In this document: piece by piece, positions 9,350 through 15,385 of the stretch | Position numbering within the stretch: the stretch's first letter is position 1 | Layout of the letters: every line of letters begins with the position of its first letter | DNA from: Moorella humiferrea | Lineage (GTDB): Bacteria > Bacillota > DSM-521 > Neomoorellales > Neomoorellaceae | DNA: 64,000 nucleotides | Reading direction: 5' to 3' | NCBI RefSeq assembly: GCF_039233145.1 | Contig: NZ_CP136419.1 | Span: forward strand, 83,501 to 147,500 | Notes under the pieces: model-generated | Told to the model about the DNA's origin: nothing | Seen by the model: only the letters and a program-made list of their open reading frames with translations | Databases searched by the model: none | Program-made: the position numbers and the translations under genes

Positions 9350-10273
9350 TTGCGGCGTAAGATTGGAACGTTGATAGCGACCCTGTTATTGTTAAGTGCT
9401 GTCTTGGAGGGGTGCCGGGCACCGGCCAGGCGACCGGCGGCGGAGGAACCCACCATTTCCCTTTATATTAATCAAACGGGCGAAGTTAAACGGATGAAAA
9501 TAGAGGAATACCTTCCCGGCGTAGTGGCGGCCGAAATGGAACCAACATGGCCCCTTAATGCCCTGGCGGCCCAGGCAATCCTTGCCCGGACCTTTACCAT
9601 GAAGAAGATCCAAGAAGGCGGTGTTAAAGCCCACAGCACCGACGCCTCCACCAGCGTTGAGGAGTTTCAAGCATACGACCCAACGAGGGTCAATGACAAC
9701 GTGCGCCGGGCGGTGGAAATGACCAGGGGCCAGGTTATTAAGTATAAAGGAGATTATGTCAATGCCTGGTTTTATGCTTCCGGCGGCCCGCGGACGGCGG
9801 CTTCGGCGGTAGAAGGCCTCAACTTTAACAGAGAACCGGCCCCGTACATTCAAAGCGTTCCTGACCCGGGAATGGCCATAACCACACCGGAAAATAAAAG
9901 CTGGACGGCGACCTTTACCAATGCCGAGATAGCCGCTGCGGTAAGGAAGCTGACGGGGCAGGATCCGGGACCGTTTACATCGGTAAATATTGAGGCCAAA
10001 GGTCCCTCGGGACGGGCCACCAAGTTTAAGGTGGGGAGATTGACGGTTGATGCGCCCGCACTGCGCTTGGCCCTGGGCAACGATCGCCTGCGCTCAACCC
10101 TCATTACAGGCATTACCGCCGACGGCGGCCGGGTGACCTTCAAGGGACAAGGGTACGGACATGGTGTAGGAATGAGCCAGTGGGGGGCCAGGGCACTGGC
10201 GGAACAAGGCAAATCACCCCAGGAGATCATTAAATACTTTTTCAAAGACGTGGAGCTGGTGAAGGCCTGGTAG
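9350..10273 (+). CDS. SpoIID/LytB-domain lipoprotein
   Basis: 307 aa. The hydrophobic N-terminus ends in the lipobox V-L-E-G-C, predicting a lipid-anchored exported protein. The rest is the SpoIID/LytB fold: I-E-E-Y-L-P-G-V-V-A-A-E-M, the L-A-A-Q-A-I-L-A-R block, and near the C-terminus the G-Y-G-H-G-V-G-M-S-Q-W-G-A motif. SpoIID is a lytic transglycosylase acting on denuded peptidoglycan during engulfment. The location between rqcP and yabP rather than beside spoIIQ suggests a paralogue or a clostridial arrangement. TTG start with CAGGAG 11 nt upstream. GCATA (9291) and TATACTA (9315) resemble a sporulation promoter, but the spacing of 19 is off. Confidence 0.88.
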   Translation: MRRKIGTLIATLLLLSAVLEGCRAPARRPAAEEPTISLYINQTGEVKRMKIEEYLPGVVAAEMEPTWPLNALAAQAILARTFTMKKIQEGGVKAHSTDASTSVEEFQAYDPTRVNDNVRRAVEMTRGQVIKYKGDYVNAWFYASGGPRTAASAVEGLNFNREPAPYIQSVPDPGMAITTPENKSWTATFTNAEIAAAVRKLTGQDPGPFTSVNIEAKGPSGRATKFKVGRLTVDAPALRLALGNDRLRSTLITGITADGGRVTFKGQGYGHGVGMSQWGARALAEQGKSPQEIIKYFFKDVELVKAW

Positions 10274-10294
10274 GCGGCCGCCGGCTTTTTTATT

Positions 10295-10323
10295 TCATTT
10301 TTGCTCCCATTCCTCATAAAAAT
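10295..10323 (+). promoter_or_regulatory. Candidate sigma-E promoter of yabPQ
   Basis: TCATTTT (10295-10301) and CATAAAAAT (10315-10323) are 13 bp apart and resemble the mother-cell sigma-E consensus (KMATATT, N13-15, CATACAMT). yabP and yabQ are sigma-E genes in Bacillus. The match is imperfect. Confidence 0.4.
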
Positions 10324-10344
10324 AAATAGAGGGGGAATGGGCGC

Positions 10345-10611
10345 ATGGCCGACGGGCAGCACCAGATCACCATAGTCAACCGGCAAAAACTCATGATAAG
10401 CGGCGTTCTTCATGTATTGAATTATGATGAAGAAGAAATACTCCTGGAAACCACCATGGGCCTTTTGACGGTAAAGGGCAAAGACTTTAACATCAGCAGT
10501 TTGAATCTGGAAACCGGCAACCTTGAAGCCGAGGGAATGGTAAACAATTTTTCTTACAGCGAGGGGAAGGGCGCCCGGGGAAAAAACATTCTCCAGCGCC
10601 TCCTCCGATGA
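10345..10611 (+). CDS. yabP: Sporulation protein YabP
   Basis: 88 aa. Small YabP-family protein: H-Q-I-T-I-V-N-R-Q-K-L-M-I-S-G-V at the N-terminus and the repeated-strand core typical of YabP/YqfC. It is needed for spore cortex formation in the mother cell; the biochemical role is unknown. ATG start after a G-rich ribosome site. The last 4 bp overlap yabQ (ATGA), as in other spore formers. Confidence 0.9.
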   Translation: MADGQHQITIVNRQKLMISGVLHVLNYDEEEILLETTMGLLTVKGKDFNISSLNLETGNLEAEGMVNNFSYSEGKGARGKNILQRLLR

Positions 10612-11045
10612 TCCCTTTGCCGGAACAGTGGCAGATATTTATGGCGCTGGGCGGCGGCGGGCTCCTTCTGGCCTTTCTTTTTGATTGTTACCGCGTCGGC
10701 CGCTATTTTTGGCGTCCGCGGGGAATGACAAGCCATTTGGGAGATGCCGTATTTTGGTTGATTTTAACCGTTTTTACCTTTGCCTTGTTGATGTTCATCA
10801 ATTGGGGCGAAATGCGGGCCTACGTTTTTCTGGGTTTGGGCATGGGCGTAACCTCCTATAGTTTATTTTTAAGCGGGAGTGTACGTCCCTGGCTTTACCG
10901 CAGTGGCCGCTTACTGGGCAAAGTCATGGCCGGCGGGCGACGCCTTATTACAGGGGTGTTTTTTATCGTTATTATTCCGGGGCGGATTGTTTATAGACTG
11001 ACGTCCCTTTTTCACCGGCACCGGCCGCCGCACCCATTAGAATAA
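10608..11045 (+). CDS. yabQ: Spore cortex membrane protein YabQ
   Basis: 145 aa with about four hydrophobic segments. The F-D-C-Y-R-V-G-R-Y-F-W-R-P-R region and D-A-V-F-W are typical of YabQ. In Bacillus it localises to the forespore outer membranes and is required for cortex assembly. It overlaps yabP by 4 bp, so both are made together. Confidence 0.9.
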   Translation: MIPLPEQWQIFMALGGGGLLLAFLFDCYRVGRYFWRPRGMTSHLGDAVFWLILTVFTFALLMFINWGEMRAYVFLGLGMGVTSYSLFLSGSVRPWLYRSGRLLGKVMAGGRRLITGVFFIVIIPGRIVYRLTSLFHRHRPPHPLE

Positions 11046-11100
11046 TTTTTCTCCATGGCAGGATTTTTTTACCGGAGGGAGAATATAATTATGTACAATA

Positions 11101-11134
11101 TTTGTCCACAGATTGTGCATAAACTGTGGACAAA
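11101..11134. promoter_or_regulatory. Inverted pair of DnaA-box-like sites
   Basis: TTTGTCCACA (11101-11110) and TGTGGACAAA (11125-11134) form a perfect 10-bp inverted repeat with a 14-bp spacer. Each arm contains TTGTCCACA, one base from the TTATCCACA DnaA box and equal to the form preferred in GC-rich bacteria. A TATAAT sits at 11085-11090. DnaA binding is inference. Confidence 0.55.
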
Positions 11135-11374
11135 TCCGGGGATAAGGACGTGCAGATTGAAATTCGTGGAGCTGAAAAATTGAGTTTTCGTGAACGCCAG
11201 GTGGTGACCTTGAAGGAGATGGGTCTAAGCAATGAAGAAGTGGCCCGCCGTTTAAATCTAAGCATTAGCAGCGTGGCCACCCTTTACCATCGCGCCCGGA
11301 CGAAGGGCTACCAGGTAGTTATCGTTATTCCGGGTGAAACTTTAGGCATATTTACGGGTGAAGAAGATGGGTAA
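11126..11374 (+). CDS. Small HTH (sigma-region-4/LuxR-like) DNA-binding protein
   Basis: 82 aa from the GTG at 11126. The core S-F-R-E-R-Q-V-V-T-L-K-E-M-G-L-S-N-E-E-V is a region-4-like helix-turn-helix with R-L-N-L-S-I-S-S-V as recognition helix. No other domain is present, so it is a minimal DNA-binding protein. The start is uncertain: GTG 11126 lies inside the DnaA-like inverted repeat and has no clear ribosome site, whereas TTG 11180 is preceded by GGAG and would give 64 aa. It overlaps divIC, suggesting co-expression with the division gene. Target genes are unknown. Confidence 0.7.
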   Translation: MDKSGDKDVQIEIRGAEKLSFRERQVVTLKEMGLSNEEVARRLNLSISSVATLYHRARTKGYQVVIVIPGETLGIFTGEEDG

Positions 11375-11711
11375 AGTAGTCCGCTTGCCAAAACGGTCTT
11401 TAAACTGGCGGGTTATTGCCGCCGGAATGTTAACTTTATACTTCTTTTTTTCCTTTATACGTCTGGGTGTTGCTTTATATCAAACTAACCTGCAAATTAA
11501 ATCTTATAGCGAGCAAAAAGCCCTTTTAGAGGCGGAAGGCAATCGTCTGCGGGAACAAATCCGAGAATTAAACGATAATGATTATATTGAACGCCTGGCC
11601 CGGGAAGAACTCGGTTTGGTTAAACCCGGGGAAACAGTGGTGATAACGGCCGTGCCGGGACAAGTCCGGCCCTACATACCTCCCCGCCCCGGGCAAGAAT
11701 TTCGCGATTAA
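11367..11711 (+). CDS. divIC: Septum formation initiator DivIC/FtsB family
   Basis: 114 aa from ATG 11367 (GTG 11358 is an in-frame alternative). A short basic cytoplasmic tail is followed by one membrane helix, then a coiled coil and the family motif D-Y-I-E-R-L-A-R-E-E-L-G-L-V-K-P-G-E. It forms a trimer with DivIB/FtsQ and FtsL at the division septum. Position between yabQ and the S1-domain gene matches the Bacillus order. Confidence 0.93.
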   Translation: MGKVVRLPKRSLNWRVIAAGMLTLYFFFSFIRLGVALYQTNLQIKSYSEQKALLEAEGNRLREQIRELNDNDYIERLAREELGLVKPGETVVITAVPGQVRPYIPPRPGQEFRD

Positions 11712-11727
11712 AAATTCCTCCAGGTTA

Positions 11728-11757
11728 TTGACAAATTTCTTAACTATTGCATATAAT
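11728..11757 (+). promoter_or_regulatory. Consensus sigma-A promoter of the S1-domain gene
   Basis: TTGACA (11728-11733) and TATAAT (11752-11757), 18-bp spacer; both hexamers are perfect. Confidence 0.85.
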
Positions 11758-11795
11758 TAGATAGACTTTTAAAAAATAGGAGGAATAACACCCGC

Positions 11796-12191
11796 ATGTC
11801 CATCGCCGTAGGCACCGTGGTAGAAGGAGTGGTCAGCGGGATCACCCGGTTCGGTGCCTTTGTTGAACTGCCAGGAGGCCTTACGGGCCTGGTCCATATT
11901 TCCGAGGTGGCCGATACCTATGTGAAGGACGTCAAAGATTTCCTGAAGGAGAGGGATCGGGTTAAGGTTAAAGTCATCAACATTGATGAAAACGGCAAAA
12001 TCGGACTCTCAATTAAACAGGCGGATCCCAATTACAACGAAAACCGACGGGAGAACCGCCGCCGTCGCGCCGCCGCCTCGACCTCCTTTGAGGATAAGCT
12101 CGCCCGCTTTTTGAAGGAAAGCGACGAACGGTTGCAGGATTTAAGGCGGCATACGGAAGCAAGGCGCGGGGGGAGAAGTGCAAGACAATGA
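11796..12191 (+). CDS. yabR: S1-domain RNA-binding protein (YabR family)
   Basis: 131 aa. Residues 4-75 form one S1 domain (G-x-V-V-E-G-V-V-S-G-I-T-R-F-G-A-F-V-E-L, then G-L-V-H-I-S-E-V). A basic, Arg-rich linker and a helical tail follow. It is general-stress-like and ribosome or RNA associated; the precise role is unclear. AGGAGG ribosome site, strong promoter upstream, terminator downstream: a single-gene unit. Confidence 0.9.
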   Translation: MSIAVGTVVEGVVSGITRFGAFVELPGGLTGLVHISEVADTYVKDVKDFLKERDRVKVKVINIDENGKIGLSIKQADPNYNENRRENRRRRAAASTSFEDKLARFLKESDERLQDLRRHTEARRGGRSARQ

Positions 12192-12193
12192 TC

Positions 12194-12215
12194 AGGGCAC
12201 CAAAGGGTGCCCTTT
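12194..12215 (+). terminator. Terminator after the S1-domain gene
   Basis: AGGGCACC / GGTGCCCT (12194-12201 with 12206-12213), 4-nt loop, short T tract. Confidence 0.65.
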
Positions 12216-12236
12216 ATATTGTGCAGGTGAAAGGTT

Positions 12237-13157
12237 GTGGCGTATTATGCAGCTTTGGACGTGGGTTCTAATTCCGTGCGTCTAATGGTTGGCGAAGTGC
12301 GGGAGGCCAAAGTGTATCCCGTACGAACGGCACTGCGCAGCACCAGGTTGCTGGCTGGAGCGGTAAATGGATGGCTCCAGGAAGAAGCAGTTATACGAAC
12401 GGCGGCGGCCGTGGCCGAATTGGCCGCCGTGGCCCGGGAGTGGCAGCCTGCGGCAATAATATGCATTGCCACCAGTGCGGCCCGGGAAGCCCGTAACCTT
12501 GATTTTTTACGTAGCACGGTGAAAAGACGGGCTGGTCTGGAATTAACGGTGATTGACGGGGAGACTGAGGCCCGTTTGGCCTACGAAGGCGCTCTGGCGG
12601 GGTTCGAAGACGCCGGAAAGAATCCCCTGGTGATTGATATAGGAGGCGGTAGTACAGAACTGAGCTGGATGGATGGGGGACGGCTGCAGCTTTTTAGCGT
12701 GAGAGTCGGTGCCGTTCGCGCGACGGAAACGGCGATGACCAGGGAAATGATTGCGGCCGCCCTGGCCCCGGTCCTTTTACGGGCCCGTGGGGTCAGTCGT
12801 GACCGCATTATAGGTACCGGGGGTACCATAACTACAGCGGCGGCTATGGAGCTAGGCCTGGAACCCTACCTGCCGGAGCGGGTCCATGGTACTTTTTTAA
12901 CTACCGCCCGGGTGAAAGACTGGCGAAGCCGTCTGGAGGCAATGCCCTTATCGCAAAGACGCCTTCTTCCGGGCCTGCAGCCGGAACGGGCCGATATTAT
13001 CGTTGCCGGGTTGCTCATATTGGAAATAATCCTCGAAGGCCTTGGGGCGGAAGGTGTGGTGGCCAGCGAAGCCGACCTGTTATGGGGGCTAATTCTTAAC
13101 TACGCCACCAAAGACGGAGGAAAGGATGGAAAAGGTTGCAGTCGTTTACCTATATAG
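12237..13157 (+). CDS. ppx: Exopolyphosphatase / pppGpp phosphohydrolase (Ppx/GppA family)
   Basis: 306 aa. ASKHA phosphatase fold: N-terminal D-V-G-S-N-S-V-R-L phosphate loop, A-T-S-A-A-R-E-A, E-T-E-A-R-L-A and the second phosphate loop I-D-I-G-G-G-S-T-E. It has the length of the single-core forms lacking the extra HD and C-terminal domains. It releases phosphate from polyphosphate, or the 5' phosphate from pppGpp; which one cannot be told here. GTG start behind AGGTGAAAGG. Its 3' end overlaps the LpdD-like gene by 22 bp. Confidence 0.9.
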   Translation: MAYYAALDVGSNSVRLMVGEVREAKVYPVRTALRSTRLLAGAVNGWLQEEAVIRTAAAVAELAAVAREWQPAAIICIATSAAREARNLDFLRSTVKRRAGLELTVIDGETEARLAYEGALAGFEDAGKNPLVIDIGGGSTELSWMDGGRLQLFSVRVGAVRATETAMTREMIAAALAPVLLRARGVSRDRIIGTGGTITTAAAMELGLEPYLPERVHGTFLTTARVKDWRSRLEAMPLSQRRLLPGLQPERADIIVAGLLILEIILEGLGAEGVVASEADLLWGLILNYATKDGGKDGKGCSRLPI

Positions 13158-13537
13158 CCGGTAAAGGGCGATACAGGGTTTTTTGTCGCGTCTATCCGCT
13201 TATGGAAGGTTATATCGCCTTCCTTATGGGCGGGACCAAATACCATGTGGGCGCCGTAGCCCTGGGGCTGCCGCGGCCGAGTTTAAAGGGAGACAAAACC
13301 AGCGCCACCACTTCCGTTTTGGCCGTTTTGGGCCATAAAGACGATGAACTGGCACGACCGGCGGCGGCCCAAATGGCCGCCCGGTTGCAGATGCCGGCCG
13401 TGGTAGTGGCCGGAGTACATATAGATAAAGCCGCCCCTGCGGAACTGGCGCTTTTGGCGGCTAACGGCCGCCGGGCGGTGGCCGGCGTCATCAAGGTATT
13501 ACTCCGGCGACTTAAAAACCCAAAGCCTGTAAAGTAG
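13136..13537 (+). CDS. LpdD-like protein (putative prenyl-FMN/decarboxylase accessory)
   Basis: 133 aa. Resembles the LpdD family, small proteins encoded with UbiD-type gallate/phenolic acid decarboxylases and thought to help prenylated flavin handling. Visible features are G-K-G-R-Y near the N-terminus, the G-G-x-K-Y-H-V-G-A-V-A core, S-A-T-T-S-V, G-H-K-D-D and V-V-A-G-V-H-I-D. No ubiD or ubiX lies in this window, so its partner is unknown. The TTG start at 13136 is kept because the G-K-G-R-Y block lies upstream of the alternative ATG 13202. Convergent with the transpeptidase gene, overlapping by 26 bp. Confidence 0.6.
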   Translation: MQSFTYIAGKGRYRVFCRVYPLMEGYIAFLMGGTKYHVGAVALGLPRPSLKGDKTSATTSVLAVLGHKDDELARPAAAQMAARLQMPAVVVAGVHIDKAAPAELALLAANGRRAVAGVIKVLLRRLKNPKPVK

Positions 13538-14447
13538 CGATATCGGCCGTGCCGGTGACCTTTAAGCCGTGGAAAAGCTGGAATTCTTTTACTGCGAGTT
13601 CAGTCATTAAACCGTAATCGCCGTCGGTGGGACCAAAGAGGTAAAAACCCTTTTCCCGCAGCCTTGCCTGGAGGGTCACAACTTCCGGGGCGCTGGCGCC
13701 CGGTTTCAAGGGGGCGGTGGGTTGGATATAGGGGCCTTTAACTATTACCGGCGTACCGACGGGCAGCCAGGGAAAAATTTCTTCGATATCTTCATTATAC
13801 ATGCGAAAACAGCCTGCCGAAGCCGCCCAGCCGATGGACCAGGGACGGTTTGTCCCGTGAATGCCGTAATTGCCCCAGGGTACATTTAGTCCCATCCAGC
13901 GGGTGCCGAAGACGCCCCCGCTTTCATAGGCCTTGTCGATTATTTTCCATTCCCCTACCGGCGAAGGACTGGTATATTTTCCTATGGCGACCGGATATTG
14001 GCTAAAGACCTGATCGTCGACCATTATGCTTAGGAGAAGGCGGTCGGTATCGACGACGACTTTAAGTTTTTTGCCCTTGGGCGGGGCGGGCCTGGCGACG
14101 GAAACCCTGGAACTTAAAGATTTTTCGTCCAGGGCCAACCAGGTGGCTGAATCAACTACACCAACAGTTGTCAACCCATGCTCCTTTTGAAAGTTGACGA
14201 CGGCCCGTTGGGTGATAGTGTCATAAACGCCGGTTAAAGGACCGAAGTAATAGCCGAGTCGGGCCAGGCGCAGCTGAAGGAGCTGGACATCCGGGCCTTC
14301 CAGGGGAGGTTGGGTGAGCTTTAGCAATCGCTCTTCTTGAAAAAAGCAGCCACATAAGGGGTGGGCCAGTGCCTCCGGCAGCATCCAGATTAAAAACACA
14401 AACGTGACGGCCGAAAAAAAAGCCAAACAACGTACTTTTAAATTCAA
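13512..14447 (-). CDS. L,D-transpeptidase (YkuD) flanked by two peptidoglycan-binding domains
   Basis: 311 aa. N-terminal signal sequence, a PG_binding_1 domain (residues 50-105), a YkuD catalytic domain (125-240) with H-G-T-N and the active site S-A-G-C-F-R-M, and a second PG_binding_1 domain at the C-terminus. It is exported to the wall and makes 3-3 cross-links or modifies spore/cortex peptidoglycan. The start is a TTG with a CGAGGGA ribosome site on the minus strand. A gene of this layout near spore genes suggests a role in spore envelope, but that is inference. Confidence 0.92.
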   Translation of the reverse strand: MNLKVRCLAFFSAVTFVFLIWMLPEALAHPLCGCFFQEERLLKLTQPPLEGPDVQLLQLRLARLGYYFGPLTGVYDTITQRAVVNFQKEHGLTTVGVVDSATWLALDEKSLSSRVSVARPAPPKGKKLKVVVDTDRLLLSIMVDDQVFSQYPVAIGKYTSPSPVGEWKIIDKAYESGGVFGTRWMGLNVPWGNYGIHGTNRPWSIGWAASAGCFRMYNEDIEEIFPWLPVGTPVIVKGPYIQPTAPLKPGASAPEVVTLQARLREKGFYLFGPTDGDYGLMTELAVKEFQLFHGLKVTGTADIATLQALGF

Positions 14448-14598
14448 CTTTTTTCCCTCGCCGTAGTTGAAAATATTTTAGCAGAACCCCTTCTATAGTA
14501 TTTCCCGAGATTTTTTCCTATACGTTTTATACTTCCCTGGTTTATCCTTCCGCGGTTCGGGGCAAATTAAATTTAAACGAAAAGGGAAGGGAGTTCTA

Positions 14599-15030
14599 AT
14601 GCTGGCGGCCCTTTTTTTGGCCCTTGTCGCGGGTATAGCCATGGCTTTTCAGGGTTCTTTAAATGCCGCTTTAGGAAAAATCATCGGGCTTTTACAGGCG
14701 ACACTGATTGTTCACCTTACGGCCACCCTGGCAGTATTAATCCTTCTTTTTACTCCTTTAAGTAACGGCAGTTTAGGCAAGCTGTTTCAATGCCCCTGGT
14801 ATCTTTGGCTGGGGGGGCTTATCGGCGTAGTGATAACTTACGGGGTGGTGGCCAGCATCCCCAAGGTGGGCGTGGCCCTGGCCACGACGGCCATTATTGT
14901 CGGTCAGGTATCCACGGCCCTATTGATTGACCATTTTGGTTTATTCGGCCTGGAGAAAATGCCCTTCACCTGGTGGAAGGCCGCCGGCTTGGTCCTCCTC
15001 GCCGCCGGCGCCCGCTTGATGCTTAATTGA
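14599..15030 (+). CDS. DMT-superfamily membrane protein (DUF606/YdcZ-like)
   Basis: 143 aa with about five hydrophobic helices. The Q-G-S-L-N-A-A-L-G motif after the first helix and G-G-L-I-G-V at the middle are typical of the DUF606/YdcZ half-size transporters, which work as pairs or dimers. GGGAAGGGAG ribosome site. Transport substrate unknown. Confidence 0.8.
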   Translation: MLAALFLALVAGIAMAFQGSLNAALGKIIGLLQATLIVHLTATLAVLILLFTPLSNGSLGKLFQCPWYLWLGGLIGVVITYGVVASIPKVGVALATTAIIVGQVSTALLIDHFGLFGLEKMPFTWWKAAGLVLLAAGARLMLN

Positions 15031-15047
15031 AGCCCGTTACTTACCCC

Positions 15048-15076
15048 TTGACAAAAGGGAGAGATTTAGGCATAAT
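15048..15076 (+). promoter_or_regulatory. Promoter of the tRNA-Met/tRNA-Glu unit
   Basis: TTGACA (15048-15053) and CATAAT (15071-15076) with a 17-bp spacer, just upstream of the first tRNA. Confidence 0.7.
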
Positions 15077-15087
15077 ATCTGTTGCAT

Positions 15088-15164
15088 GGCGGTGTAGCTC
15101 AGCTGGTTAGAGCATGCGGTTCATACCCGCAGTGTCGTAGGTTCGAATCCTACCACCGCTACCA
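15088..15164 (+). tRNA. tRNA-Met (anticodon CAT)
   Basis: 77 nt cloverleaf with encoded CCA. Acceptor GGCGGTG pairs with CACCGCT, including a terminal G-U pair usual for elongator tRNA-Met in Firmicutes; the anticodon loop is TTCATAC and the T loop is TTCGAAT. The paired acceptor end argues for elongator rather than initiator. Confidence 0.95.
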
Positions 15165-15171
15165 TTTTCAT

Positions 15172-15246
15172 GGCCCGTTAGTCAAGGGGTTAAGACACCG
15201 GTCTTTCAAGCCGGTAACAGGGGTTCGAATCCCCTACGGGCCACCA
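15172..15246 (+). tRNA. tRNA-Glu (anticodon TTC)
   Basis: 75 nt with encoded CCA. Acceptor GGCCCGT / ACGGGCC, anticodon loop CTTTCAA, T loop TTCGAAT. Seven nucleotides after tRNA-Met and in the same transcript. Confidence 0.95.
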
Positions 15247-15258
15247 TTACTACGGAAA

Positions 15259-15286
15259 CCACCCATAAATGGGTGGGTTTTTATTT
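15259..15286 (+). terminator. Terminator of the tRNA unit
   Basis: CCACCCA / TGGGTGG (15259-15265 with 15270-15276), 4-nt loop, followed by GTTTTTATTTT. Confidence 0.8.
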
Positions 15287-15293
15287 TGTCGAA
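15287..15293 (+). promoter_or_regulatory. Spo0A-binding box (0A box) upstream of spoIIE
   Basis: TGTCGAA, an exact 0A box inside TTTTGTCGAAAAA. It lies 27 bp upstream of the -35 of the spoIIE promoter. A second, weaker box (5/7) on the other strand overlaps the -35 region (CTTGACA). Confidence 0.6.
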
Positions 15294-15319
15294 AAAATAC
15301 CCACTATCCTTACCTTGAC

Positions 15320-15353
15320 TTGACAAAATTTCCTGGATGGAAAGATATATAAT
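15320..15353 (+). promoter_or_regulatory. spoIIE promoter with long spacer
   Basis: TTGACA (15320-15325) and TATAAT (15348-15353) are both perfect but 22 bp apart, the unusual arrangement known for Spo0A-activated sigma-A promoters of spoIIG/spoIIE in Bacillus. GATATA at 15344 would give an 18-bp spacer and is an alternative. Confidence 0.6.
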
Positions 15354-15385
15354 AAAGACCAGGAAATGGTAAGGATGGTGGTTTT

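Noticed and set aside
13126..13164. 12-codon frame ATG-GAA-AAG with a good ribosome site at the end of ppx
   Set aside because: Probably chance; the same ribosome site serves the LpdD-like gene at 13136.
14468..14530. Possible sigma-F/sigma-G promoter on the minus strand before the L,D-transpeptidase
   Set aside because: GTATA and AATACTA-like elements occur but spacings (about 13-16) do not fit either consensus.
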